Positions 31,002-42,890 of a stretch of 64,000 nt of DNA are shown piece after piece. The notes under the pieces are model-generated. The model did not search any database. It saw nothing but the letters and a program-made list of their open reading frames with translations, and was not told the DNA's origin. A program made the position numbers and the translations under genes. The stretch is taken from assembly GCA_029204225.1 (NCBI GenBank), contig CM055092.1, positions 85,369,878-85,433,877 on the forward strand, in the 5' to 3' direction. Each line of letters begins with the position of its first letter. The stretch's first letter is position 1. The DNA is from Diphasiastrum complanatum (Eukaryota; Streptophyta; Lycopodiopsida; Lycopodiales; Lycopodiaceae).

Positions 31002-32182
31002 CCTGAGGCCATGTTAGCAGTGACAGTTAAAGGGCAAAAAGTAGAAAAAACGGTGGAAAAGATAAAAAGGTGTGGAAACGACAAAAAACTGTGAATAACG
31101 AGTGTTGAATGGCAAGAACTGTAGTTCAGAGCACAGATCTGTGTTCAGTATGAGCAGATGATAGCTTGTAGAAAGTTCGCAAATGGAAAACTCAGAAATT
31201 TCAGTGAAAATTTGAGCAGAGCTTCACCAGGAAAGGTGACAAATGACTCGAAATCAGCCCTTATATAACGGAATTTAGAGTTCGTATTAGGTGAAATCCA
31301 CTTTCCTTTACTCAATTCCATCCAAATTCTGGCAGGGACCTTCTTCACAAAATTCTAAGACCTTAGAGAAGTCTACGAGAGTTCAGAATGTGATTTGACT
31401 GCCCTGCGAAGGTTCTGCGAGGATTCAGACTGTCTGTGAGGGTTCAACTCTCGCAGGAATTCATCTCTCCCACAACATATTTCCATGATTGGATTTTCAA
31501 GATCAAACCATGTAGACAGGCTAATTTCATTGCTCTGATTCCATTTAGACACCTTGCGAGGGTTGGTAGAATGATCTTGATGCTCTATGAGGGTTTGAAG
31601 ATTCAGCTTCTGGGAATCCTCAGACACACTAGAAAATGATGATTACTCCATCAAGAACTCTCTCAGAGATTTTTATGGATGCATCTGAGTCAGATCTAGT
31701 GACTGTCCAAGTATCAAGAGCTATCTCCTAGGAGATCTCCAAAAATCATGAAAAAAGTGCTCTTTTAGAGTGTTTTTTGATGAGATCTTGAGATTTTCTG
31801 GTTCTTAGCTTTTGCAAACTGGTAATCAGCTTCATCCATTCTTGATCTGACTGTTGGTAGTTCTCTAGAAGTTCTGATGGACATCTAGTAACAGATCCAT
31901 TAGTTCTTGGTAAATTTTGCCCTTAATATGCCATAGTTATTGAGATCAAGGTCTCTGATCTGCAAATTTAGAGGGCTTATTGGCATAATCTGATGATCTG
32001 CTTCCTCCTTGATCCCATTTGGATCTGGATCCCCCTTGGACCCTGATGGATTTTTCCGATCTTGCCAGATCTGGCCGAATCTTGATGGATCTAGCTTGAT
32101 TTGGCTTGATCTTCCTAGATCTAGTGGTGATGGTCTATCAGAATAACTTTTCGTAACATGCCACCACCAATTTGGATCTATC
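31002..32182 (-). other. Gypsy element 1 spacer between integrase and the extra ORF
   Basis: Non-coding and homologous to 40553-41700. It contains a cluster of GCGAGGGTT / AACTCTCGC-type words at about 31365-31640, like those in the leader at 35740-36530, and many gatctggat-type words (31960-32190). The start codon region of the extra ORF (minus-strand ATGGCCTCAG, about 31005) sits at the junction with copia element A. Confidence 0.6.
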
Positions 32183-33392
32183 TTACTGCGATGGCCAGTA
32201 CTTGTGCAACCGACTACCATTGATGGGTGTATCAAACGATGTCCCATCTAGCTTTTCTAAGTTCATGGCTCCATGATTAAGAATTTCCTTGATCCGACAA
32301 GGACCTTCGCCTGTGAATTTTAATTTTCCCTTGATCGCCTTGGTTTTATACATCAGGACCAGATCTCCAGAGCAAAGATCCTTCTTTTGTAACCTTCGAT
32401 CGTGCCATGCTTTGCGTCTTTCCTTTTCAACTGCCAGTGCATGCACAACTAGTAAGCGTGTTTTACAGAGCTTATGCAGAGCTTCATGGCGTAGTTGTAG
32501 AGATTTGGATTCATTCAGACATTGCGTTGTGGCAATCCTTAATGAAGGAACTAGAAACTCTACTAGCATTACAACATCTTGACCATATACCAATTGGAAA
32601 GGTGTTTGATCAGTGCTTCCCCTTATATGTTGTCCTGAATGCCCACAGAGCAGCATGTAACTTATGTTCCCAATCTGATCTGCTAGCTTAAACTGTTTTT
32701 GTGAGCACGCTACACAGGATCTTATTGGATGATTCTGCTTGCCCATTACCACAAGGATAATAAGGCGTACTGGTCCTATAGATCACAAAGAATTCTTCCA
32801 ACATGACCTTGATGGTCTCATTGATGAAATGACTTTCGCGATCACTGACTAACTCCACCGGACATCCAAAGTACAATGATATTTTCATAAATGAACTTGG
32901 AAGTGGTCCTATATCAACTACTCTTACTGCCTTGGCTTCGACCCACTTGGTGAGATAGTCCATGGCTACGATTATGTATCAAACCTGGGAACTCCTTGTT
33001 GCAGGGTGAATTGGACCAATATAATCCAATCTCCACTTTTTGAATGGTGCTTGGGCTAAGACTGGGTGTATTAGGTCATAATTCAATCTCGTTGGTCTCC
33101 TCGCCCTTTGGCACACATCGCACTTTCTCAAGTATTCCTCCGTATCCTTATGAATCGTTGGCCACCAACACATGGCAATATCCATCAGCTTCTGCAACTC
33201 CTGCATGATCAACTCTGTATAATTCGGGTTGCAGTGGTAGTAACGGCTTACCTTGGGGACCACTCCATCCACCAAGGGTATGGTGTGTTGGACTATTGTT
33301 GGTGGAATGCCCTTAAGATCACTATAACTCCAGGAAAAATAGTCTTTATACTCCACAAACAATGATTGTAGTCTCTTCAACTGTGTGGACAT
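32183..33392 (-). pseudogene. Gypsy element 1 pol: RT N-terminus fused to integrase, RT core and RNase H deleted
   Basis: 33392 to about 33180 encodes the RT start (LKRLQSLFVEYKDYFSWSYSDLKGI ... KLMD) and then jumps to an integrase zinc-binding end (YLRKCDVCQRARRPTRLNYD). The integrase core follows (32688-32963: DYLTKWVEAKAV, SDRESHFIN, GNGQAESSNK for D, D and E) and the C-terminal domain (32183-32752: FTGEGPCRIKEILNHGAMNL). The deletion removes catalytic RT and RNase H compared with 42891-44119. There is no chromodomain, which with the tail type fits the Tat/Athila side of Ty3/gypsy. Confidence 0.85.
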
Positions 33393-34763
33393 TAACTATT
33401 CTCCCACATGCACTATCTTTTCTTCTTCACCTGGCTCGGCAAGGTTCATCTGTTGTGTTTGCACAGGTCTCTCAAAGACTTGTTTTGTTGGTGTCTGACT
33501 TTGATCAAGTTCTCTTTGGGCTTGCGGCATCATAATTACCACGTCGTCCAAGGTATTATTCTTGAAAGTTTCAGGCATCTCGTGAACTGGAGCTCCTCGA
33601 GATTCCTCTTTCAGCATATTGATCTCAGTCCGACTGGTCATCTTTTGGCTTTTTGTCATCTGAATAGAGGATGACACTGTATCTGAGTCCATGTTGATTG
33701 ACTTCAAGGAATCCAACACCTTCTTTTTGTCCTTTTTTGTCATTTTGGTGGATTCGTCCTTGTTTTCTTTTATCGAAACTGTCGTGACATTCGCCTCGTG
33801 GTTGCGAATATCAACATGTACTGTAGCTATTGCCTCTTTGGGTAGATCACTCCATCAGATCACCCGGTTGTAGCTCTGCTTCAACTGATTCTTCTTATTC
33901 GCAGGTGCCTTGGGTGGATCGATCCTTGAGATCTTCGCCATAGTAGACTTTTGCGGTGGTTGAGCTGGTACCTTCTTGATTCCGTAACGATCTGGGTCCA
34001 TGTGGTGTAGGACCTGCTCATAGTCAGCTCAATCTCCTTATTATAAGTTAGAGCATGTTGCTAAGGGACTAAATCATCGTCCACTGGGTTCTCAATAGGT
34101 TCCGCTGTCAGCCACGCTACATTTATCATATTCACCCCAAATGTGATTGGTGTGTCCAGAGTGTAACACTTGGGTGAAGATGTATTGGGTTCAAGACCTG
34201 ATTTATATTGACATGCCCGACAGCCAATAGTCTCTAATACATCTATCAATCTCACGACATCCGTCTCTGAATCATAGTGACCTCCCTTGGCTGGCCTTGG
34301 GCGATCAATCGTGTAATCTGTCATGGATGATCCGTCATCAGCTTTGGGTGCAATAGGTTTCACCGCCCATGTGGTTGGATCAACCTTTACAGCCTGCTCT
34401 CTATTCTCGAAGGTGAGTTTCTCCATACTCCAGTTGTGTACTACTTGCGCAGTCCTCAACCATGGTCTTCTTAGTAACACACGGTATGCAGTTGGAGATT
34501 CAGGTATATCCATGACTACAAAAGATATCACAAATTGCATGCTTGCTATTTTTACAGGGATATCGGCAACTATACCTTTTGGTTTCACGTAGGATTGGTC
34601 CGAAGCTTGATGGCGAATCTTGCTAGCTTTAATCCTTGTAAACCTCACTTTTCATACAAAGTAGTGGAGATCAAATTGAGCCTGATCCTCCATCTACTAT
34701 TGTTGCCTTGTCCTCATATCTCTTGTGTTTGATTGGCAAAGTGATGTTGTGTTCCTCAATTTT
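33393..34763 (-). pseudogene. Gypsy element 1 protease and PR-RT linker
   Basis: The protease active site TIVDGGSG is on the minus strand at 34681-34706. After frameshifts it continues as 34061-34648 (IRHQASDQSYVKPKGIVADI ... YRVLLRRPWLRTAQVV), which is the flap and LLGRPWL-type C-terminal signature of gypsy retropepsins. 33396-33743 is an acidic/Gln-rich linker leading into RT. Stops and shifts make it non-functional. Confidence 0.75.
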
Positions 34764-35505
34764 TCATGTTGTCCCAATGTGGAGGACGTTATTTGTTTCT
34801 TCATAGCCCGTACAATATATGGGCTCAGGCGCTACTGGCTCCTCATCCACTTTGGCCCATTCAGCTAGAAGGCTTTTTGCTTGTGCTATAATCCGCAGTA
34901 ATTCCCCGAGTGGTAAACTAACATGACTTGCTAATAAAAGTGTGAGTCTTTCAGTGCATGGTTCCTCGGACTCCACCATGTGAAAAGGTGGTTCATGTTG
35001 GTGCAATCGATCATTTTGATCAGTGTGGAGTGGTGAGCCCGCTTGCGGTACCCGTTCGCCGCCAACTGGAGGTTTCGTGGGATTGTCCCCTTCCTGCTCT
35101 TTTTCCTTCGCTTGTGTCTTTTGTACCCAATGTCGTATTTTTTGGTACTATCTTCTTTATTTCCTCACATTTGGATATGGCGCTGAAGTTGAGGGTTGGT
35201 CATCAGTGACCGAGGGTGGTGGTGAGGGAGCCACTTCCTTCCTTTTCTGTGCTCGCATGACGGCTAACACAAGAGCGTGGAATTGTTGTCTTTCCAATGA
35301 CATCCCTACTAGAACTGCTGGTTGTTGTATCGCAATGAAATTGAGAGGTACACTGGTTCCAGGTCTCAATGAACAATTTTTTAAACAATGTCCATAACCG
35401 CATTCTCGGCAGAAGGATGTATATTGCTCCTTGTAGGGACATTGCGCAACTGCTAATCTGGGAAGGTGTGATGCTTGATTTGCTATCCTTCTTGCTATTG
35501 ACCAT
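34764..35505 (-). pseudogene. Gypsy element 1 gag-end remnant with Cys/His cluster
   Basis: On the minus strand around 35385-35435 one frame reads QCPYKEQYTSFCRECGYGHC and then LKNC: C-x2-C-x3-H-x4-C, a zinc knuckle with one residue fewer than the canonical spacing. It is followed by a Ser/Pro-rich stretch (to 35157) and an acidic stretch (34764-35006). No typical gag capsid core is seen between the primer site and this cluster. Confidence 0.55.
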
Positions 35506-36834
35506 CCCGATATCAGATTTTATCCGATGGTTGGTTCCAAAGTAGTTGGATCCTGCTTATACAATGGGATGCAGTCTGGATCTTAAGGATCTGATCGATC
35601 TGATCGACCGGAAGTGAATTTTAGGCCTTTTGTAGTGGTTTTTTCCTTGATAACTTTTTACTCCTTGCACTGATTGACCTGAGATTCTGACAGTAGCTGG
35701 ATCTAATATAGATCTTTCCATTGATTTAGTCTACTAAGGTTTTCTTGTGCGAGGGTTGGCTGTGCGAGGGTTCTTTAGCTGTTTTTGCAGATAAAAAACT
35801 TGATATCTCTCAGATATTTGGGAAGTAACTCTCTCAAGGATCACAGTAGCTGTATTTGGGTCAGATCTCACCATGAAATTCTCTGCGAGAGTTAACTCTC
35901 ACACTAAGTGAAAATTTCACTGTATGAGAGGGTTCAGAACCACTATTTTGGCTTGATCTTCACCAGATCTCAATACTAACTCTCGCAGGCTTCATCACTG
36001 ATGGAAATTAACATTTTGAACTAATTGAGAGGGTCTGCGAGAGTTCTTACTAGAAAGATTTGATGGGTCTTCACTTTTTTATGATTTTTTAACACTTAAA
36101 TCCAATTTTTTGCTCACTAAAATCAAACTAACTCTCGCAGACTTTTTTGTGTCCTTGTCTCACTGAGATGGAACTTCAAAATCTTCTACGAGAGTTCTTG
36201 CCCACTGGAAATGAAAATTTTGGTGTCTACAAAGGCTCTTTGATACTTTCCCGTCTTTTTTTCACTGAGAACTCTCTCACAGACACTTAGATATCAAACT
36301 AACTCTTGCAAGCTTCTCTTGTCTTGGTATCACTGAGATGGAACTTCAAAGGGCTCTGTGAGAGTTTTGGTGAAGATTTGAATTTTTTTGGATTTTTCAA
36401 GGGTGTTTTGAAATTTTTATGATTTTTCTCTGATTTTTGCAATCTACTTGGAACTAACTCTCGCAGGCTGCTATGCAGTCTGGGACAGTACCCTGGAGCT
36501 ACTGCCAGTCATGCAAGAGTTAATTCACACTGGTTTTGGAGATATAAAAATTTGATGAAATTTTAGGCTCTTTTTCCCTCCAAAATGCAGATTGGTGTGT
36601 TTTTTTTTGGGTTTTTGACTGGTTGGTTTGGGTTTCAAGCCCTTAGAGGTTGTTTAGGGCCTCCTCTACCCTCTCACACCTCCTTCTAGCTGTGAACAGT
36701 CCAAACACAAAAAAAGTACAGAAAACTAACTTTAAACACCCAAAAATCTACCTAAAACTACTTTAAAAAGCAAGAAAATAGCTAAAATGCAACTACACTA
36801 GTTAGTGGAAGCCTATCTTCGGCAACAACGCCAC
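35506..36834 (-). other. Gypsy element 1 leader with primer site and AACTCTCGCA motif array
   Basis: The primer site (minus strand TGGCGTTGTTGCCGAAGA, about 36816-36833) resembles the tRNA-Asp-type site TGGCGCCGTTGCCGGGGA of Athila-like elements. The rest is non-coding. From 35740 to 36530 about a dozen copies or near-copies of TGCGAGAGTT and its complement AACTCTCGCA alternate, partly within diverged repeats 140-170 bp apart (for example 35985, 36127 and 36298). Confidence 0.75.
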
Positions 36835-37616
36835 TGTAGGGTCTTCGATCCGACATTGTAATAGACCTCCCACCTGTCAACAAGGGTTAGTTCACTGGAC
36901 TAACTATGCATAGATGCTAATTTTAGTTAGTTTTCTACTTTTTGTCTAACTCTACCTCCCATAACACTACTCACACTAACTCTATTCCCCTAACTAATTT
37001 CATCATGATTGTTGGTGAAGAGAAATGATATAATAGAAGAGAAAGAAGAAGGAGAAGAGGGAAAGAGAGAGAGAGAGATGAAATGGAGGTAAGCTCAAAT
37101 GCTCAATTTTGTTGCTTATGGAAAAACCTTAATTAGCATAAACAAAAAGCATGGAAAATGGAAATAACAAGTAAAGCACAACAATAGCATAAGCAAGAGT
37201 GATTAGCAAATGAGGGTGCTTAAGCTCTCAAAATGATAGAGTCTTCTCCTCTCTATTAAGCATGGCAATAGAGTACAAATGGTGTCTTTTTATAAATGGG
37301 GAAGGCCCTTGCCCCAAAATCCTATTGGCTAATATTTACATTGATCATATCCATTCATCTTGGACCCAACTTGATCCAAGGGTCCACAAAAAATACATTG
37401 AAATTCACAAGGTTCACCAATTTGGACCCAACTCTAAAAAGTAATCTCTAAGTTTAAAAATGACTTTGGGCCTCTAGTTTTATTTTAATTCAAAGGCCCA
37501 AGTCTATTTTATTTTATTTACAACTTAAGCTTGCGTGCTCATTGGGCCATGGGCTTATGCGCGCAGGATGCCATGCCCTCGCAACACATTTTATTAGTCG
37601 ATTTTATTTATTTACA
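36835..37616 (-). repeat. Ty3/gypsy LTR shared between two head-to-tail elements
   Basis: 782 bp; on the minus strand TGTAAATAAATAAAATCG ... CCTACA, followed by the primer site. A TATA box (minus strand TATAAAAA, 37287-37294) is conserved with 18770-18777. To its right lies the 3' part of gypsy element 2, and to its left the 5' leader of gypsy element 1, both on the minus strand. One LTR thus serves as 3' LTR of one and 5' LTR of the other. Confidence 0.85.
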
Positions 37617-40554
37617 ATTCGTTGTGAATACCACCAACATGATCATTGATCTAGGGTCAGGTGAAACCAAATTTGGTTCTACATCTGCTCATCTGATACC
37701 TGCAGGAATCACAAACTTAGACAACCAATTTATTTGAAGAACGTCTACAATGGGCTTCTGGCTGATCTCCAACAAAGGGTAACCAATCTTGTCATAATTT
37801 CAAAGTTCAGATGTTAAGTTTAATAGCTTGAAGTCAAGCTAGCACCTTATTAGGATAAAAAAATATGGGGGAGGGAGGGAGAAAATTGTCCCATTTAGTT
37901 TCAATCCTGGCGTCCACATCCGTATTCCAACCGTGTTCTGATGGAATTTTTGGTGAATTGAAATTTTGAATTGTGATCTTGTCCAGAGGGGTGCCACATT
38001 CCGCCCATTTGGATCGTTGTGTGCATGGTAGGAAGTGTGCGTTTACCTGTAGTTGTTGCGGACTTGTCACATAGGCCCTGATAGCCACAAGGTCTCTTTC
38101 AAAAAGCTGCTAATGCCACTCTGGTTGTGGTTAAAGGGCGGGTAATGCTTGCAGCTCTTTGTCGTTTATTGTCTGAACTGAAAAATGTATCTGCCAGCTG
38201 TCTCTTGATGACTCGTGGAGATACTTCTTTGCCAGGAATTCGTTTATTTTCTCCTCCACAGACTTTGGTCTTCGGAAGGCCCGACTAGCAAATATGGTGT
38301 GTGAACCTCTGGATGATGTTGCCTGTACTTCCTCTTGGCTTTGGCTGGAACTTGCACGCTGGCTTTGGTCCTGGCTCATACAGTGCCTGTGCAGGGGTCA
38401 AAAATGGGTGGCGGTGGAATCACCATGGGAGTGGGCTGGGCCTTCTTCTCTATGTACTGTTGGTAAGCCTTGAGGGCTTGTTTGGCCTGGTCAAGCTCGT
38501 GAGTTGCGCTTGTCCGGTATTTATCGAACTCTACCTGGTAGCTGTTTAATGTTTGGCTATATACCTGCACCTGACGCCTAAAGAGATTAATCTCTGATTC
38601 AGATAACGGCCTTGAGTCTGGTGCAGGTTGAGCTAGCCAGCCGAGCTTTTCACTTTGTAGGACTTTGACTTCTGCTCTCAGGCGCGTATTCTCTGCTTTA
38701 TAAATTTGTAATTGCGCCTCGAGGGGAGCAAACCATTGGGACGCTTGGGATTGAACCTCCGGCACCTTCGTGGAGGCCTCTGTCAACGCTTTGGAGAGGC
38801 TTTGGATGTATAGGTTGAGGCCATCCTCCTTCTATTGTAGCTTGGCAATCTCCCGGTGCCCTTCTTGTTCATGCTGCTGATCTAGAATTAGCTCGTGCTA
38901 CAGCTTCATGAGTTTCGCTCACAGATATGTGTTGTTTGTTGCCAGGTGGAGCACCCTACTTTCCAAAATAGCCTTGGCTGTTATGGCCTCTAGGATGTAT
39001 TTGCCCAGAGTTTGGTACGTCATTGTTAAGTTAGTTGGAGCAGCCGGTACGCTGGCATTGATAGGGGCTTGTGTGGTAGCGACCCCGACGACTTGTGGAG
39101 CTCCATCGTCATAGTCTTTAATCAGGTTCTCGGGGGCCCTGATGTCATCTGGGGCGGCGGGATTAGCTTGCTCTGGCGATGGTATAAAGATTGTCTGAAC
39201 AAATGTGTCATCAGACGACGGTTGGTTGCCCTCAGCAACCTTTGGTGGCGAAACAGGGGGGGTTTGAGAAGCAACAGTGGAAACAAGGGTGAGGACTGTT
39301 TGTCCAAACGAGAGGATGGGTGGAACAAAGAGAAACTGAAGTGTGGTGTGGAGCACAGAATGCAAGGATGGAGCATAAATGGTCTGGCATGGGGGTGAAA
39401 AATTGATGACTTGCATCCATGTCAGAGTGTCTGGAGACAACTGAGAATCAGAGGGATTAAATGTGAGGGGAGCAACGGTGGTGGAAGGAGTGATGGAGGA
39501 TGCGATGGTGATGGAAGGAGTAGTGGATAATGGAACAGAAATGGGAGTGGTATCAACAGAGGAAACGAGGATGGGAACAGAAACAGTCGTGGATGGAACA
39601 GAAAGAGGGGTAGTGACAACAAAGACAAGAGTGGAGGGCTACACAGAAGAAGAAGTGACGATGGTTGATGGAGTGGTTAGTGCGGTGTGGTGTTGTGTCT
39701 TCGGGTAGTAGGTGGAGATGAGGATGAAGAGGTAGCACCACATATTCGTTTGTTGGCTGTTGTGTCAGTAACTGTAGGTTGGGAGGAGGTGGATGTTACA
39801 AATGGCAGATACAGCTTAGGTGCGGCACGGTGGAAGACAAAAGGGTTGAGCGGTGGAAACCGCGCACTTTTGCCTTGAGAAGTGCACAGACAAAATTACA
39901 CAACAGGGGGCCTGCTATGATATGCTCACGGTTATTGAATTTGATGGAGATGGTTAGTTCACGAATGAGAAAGCTATGCCAGTTCTATGGCACAATTGAG
40001 GGGCCAGAGAATGCTAGAAAGGATTCCACTATCTGACTCAGCAGCTTGGACTGGATTCTGTCCTTGCAAAATGTTGAAACAACCAGAAAGTTGTTCAATA
40101 GATGCACAACCGCCTGAATGACGGGTTCCGTGATAGCATCTATCAGGTAACCATTGTTAGTCTGGATTGAAATTTCTGGTGCAGTTTGGGTGACGAAAGT
40201 TTTGATCAAAGTTTTTGCCTGATGATGGGAGATGGGCTGACGGTCACTGGACATAATGCCAATGGTGACCATCGAGTTTGCGTTAATCCTAACCTTGCAC
40301 ATGGTACCTTGGTATAGGAAGTGCAAGCGTGTCTTCGACGCGTCCCAGGTGGCGTAAGCATGAAGGGCGAGGCCCATGTTGATCTCAAAATAGAAAAGCG
40401 CCAAGAAAAAATCCATTGCCTCAAGAAGTGGGCCGGTTGTTTGAAGCCATGGTTGAATCAGAGCGTTAGAGGGTAAGGGCCAAATCTGTGTGGCTGAGGA
40501 GATTTCACGCTAAATCACCTGCTTGGTACCAGAGTCGGAGGATGAGTAGGCCAT
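37617..40554 (-). pseudogene. Extra ORF between integrase and LTR of gypsy element 2 (most complete copy)
   Basis: The frame opens with an ATG at 40554 (MAYSSSDSGTKQVI) and is broken first by a TAG at 40510-40512, where CAG would fit. It runs through: a globular N-terminal part (39985-40416, MDFFLALFYFEINMGLALHAY); a Pro/Ser/Thr-rich zone (38919-39440); a coiled coil (38376-38786, LQIYKAENTRLRAEVKVLQS ... ELDQAKQALKAYQQYIEKK); a Gln/Ser linker (38131-38379); and a C-terminal domain (37834-38088, KWAECGTPLDKITIQNFNSP). Intact it would be roughly 850-900 residues, longer than most accessory retrotransposon ORFs. The same order recurs in two other copies here, so it belongs to the family. It is followed by a 200-bp spacer before the LTR. 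Function unknown; no env-like membrane features seen. Confidence 0.75.
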
Positions 40555-41700
40555 GTTAGCAATGAGAGTTAAAGGGCAAAAAAGTAGGAAAAATGGTGGA
40601 AAAGGTAAAAAGGTCGACAAAAAATTGTGAATAACGAGTGTTGAATGGCGAGAATGGTAGTCCAGAGCACAGATCTATGTTCAGTATGAGCAAATGATAG
40701 CTTGTAGGAAGTTTGGTCACAAACAAAGAAATTTAAAATTTTAGTGAAAATTTGAGCAGAGCTTCACCAGCAAAGGTGACAAACGACTCGAAATCAGCCC
40801 TTATATAGCAGAATTTAGAGTGTGTATTAGGTGAAATCCACTTTCCCTTGTTCAGTTCCACCCAAATTTTGGCAGGGACCTGCTTTACAAAATTCTAAGA
40901 CCTCAGAGAAGTCTGCAAGAGTTCAAAAGGTGATTTGACTGCCCTGCGAAGATTCTACGAGAGTTCAGACTGTCTGCAAGGGTTCAACTCTCGCAGGAAG
41001 TCATCTCTCGCACAACATGTTCTTGTGATTGGATTTTCAAGATCAGACCTTATAGACTGGCTAATTTCACTACTTTGATTGTATTTAGACACCTTGCGAG
41101 GGTTAATAGGATGATCTTGATGCTTTGCGAGGGTTCTGAAGATTCAGCTTCTGGGAACTCTCGCACACACTAAAAAATGATGATTCCTCCATCAGGAACT
41201 CTTGTAGAGATTTTTATGGATGCATCTAGGTCAGAACTAGTGATTGTCCAAGTTTCAAGAGCTATCTCCCAGGGGATCTCCAAAAATCATGAAAAAAGTA
41301 CACCAAAAATCTTGAGATTATCTGATTTTTAGCTTTTGCAAATTGGTAATCAACTTCATCCATGCTTGATCTGACTGTTGGTAGTTCTCTGGAAGTTCTG
41401 ATGGACATCTGGCAATAGATCCATTAGTTTTTGGTGAATTTTGCCCTTAATTTGTCATAGTTACTGAGATCGAGGTCTCTGATTTGCAAATTTAGGGGAC
41501 TTATTGGCATAATCTGATGATCTGCTTTCTTCTTGATCCCATTGGATCTGGATCCCCCTTGGACCTTGATGGATTTTCTCGATCTTGTTAGATCCGGCCA
41601 AATCTTGATGGATCTAGTTTGATTTGGCTTGATCTTCCTAGATCTAGTGGTGATGGTCTATCAGAATAGCTTTTCGTAACGTGCCACCCCAATCTGGATC
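40555..41700 (-). other. Gypsy element 2 spacer between integrase and the extra ORF
   Basis: Non-coding counterpart of 31002-32182. It has the same GCGAGGGTT / CTCTCGCA word cluster (about 40915-41165) and gatctggat-rich part (41490-41700). Confidence 0.65.
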
Positions 41701-41718
41701 TATCTCACTGCTGTGGCC

Positions 41719-42869
41719 CTAGTACTTGTGCAACCGGCTACCGTTGGTGGGTGTATCGAATGGTGTCCCATCTAGCTTATCTAAATTCATGGCTCCATGA
41801 TGAAGAATTTCCTTGATCTGATAAGGACCTTCTCCTGTGAATTTTAATTTTTCCTTGATCGCCTTGGTTTTATACATCAAAACCAGATCTCTAGAGCGAA
41901 GATCCTTCTTTTGTAGCCTGCAATCATGCCATGCTTTGCATCTTTCCTTTTCAGCTGCCAATGCATGCACAGGTAGTAAGCATGTTTCACAGAGTTTATG
42001 CAGAGCTTCGTGGCGTAGTTGTAGAGATTTGGATTCATTAAGGCGTTGTGTTGTGACAATCCTTAATGAAGGGACTAAAAACTCTACTAGCATCACATCA
42101 TCCTGACCATATACCAATTGGAAAGGTGTTTGATCAGTGCTTTGCTTATATGCTATCCTGAATGCCCACAGAGCAGCATGTAACTTATGGTCCCAATCTG
42201 ATCTGTTAGCTTCAGCTGCTTTCGTGAGCATGCTACACATGATCTTATTGGATGATTCTGCTTGCCCATTACCACGAGGATAATAAGGCGTACTGGTTCT
42301 ATGGATCACAAAGAATTCCTCCAACATGACCTTGATGGTCTCATTGATGAAATGACTTTCGCGATCGCTGACTAGCTCCATCGGACATCCAAAGCGCACA
42401 ATGACATTTTCATAAAGGAACTTGGCAGTGGTCCTAGCATCAGCTACTCTTACTGCCTTGGCTTCAATCCACGTGGTGAGATAGTTCATGGCTACGATTA
42501 TGTATCAAGCTTGGAAACTCCTTGCTGTAGGGTGAATTGGACCGATGTAATTGAATCCCCACTTTTTGAATGGTGCTTGGGCTAAGATCGGGTGTAGTAT
42601 GTCATAATTCAATCTCATTGGTCTCCTCGCCCTTTGGAACACATCGCACTTTCTCAAGTATTCCTCTATATCCTTATGAAGATCTTGCGAACTATAATGT
42701 CAGATGCAAAATGGCCTCCACCCATGCCTTCATGTGAAAGCAAAATGATCTGGGTGGCCTCATGAGGGAGAATACACCACTGAAGAATCCCGTCTGGTCC
42801 TCTTCGATACAACTGGCCGACAATCAGTTGATAAGGCCTAGCCTTCAGAATCAATTTCCGCTGATCCAC
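41719..42869 (-). pseudogene. Gypsy element 2 integrase
   Basis: 42666-42869 holds the region before the zinc finger and its histidines (ILPHEATQIILLSHEGMGGGH). 42490-42665 holds the cysteine part, with one Cys apparently changed. 41719-42489 holds the core (MNYLTTWIEAKAV, where the first catalytic D is N; SDRESHFIN; GNGQAESSNK) and the C-terminal domain (FTGEGPYQIKEILHHGAMNL ... GSRLHKY), without a chromodomain. Frame breaks and the changed catalytic residue mean it is inactive. Confidence 0.88.
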
Positions 42870-42890
42870 ATGTGGTAGTGATTTGTCTGG

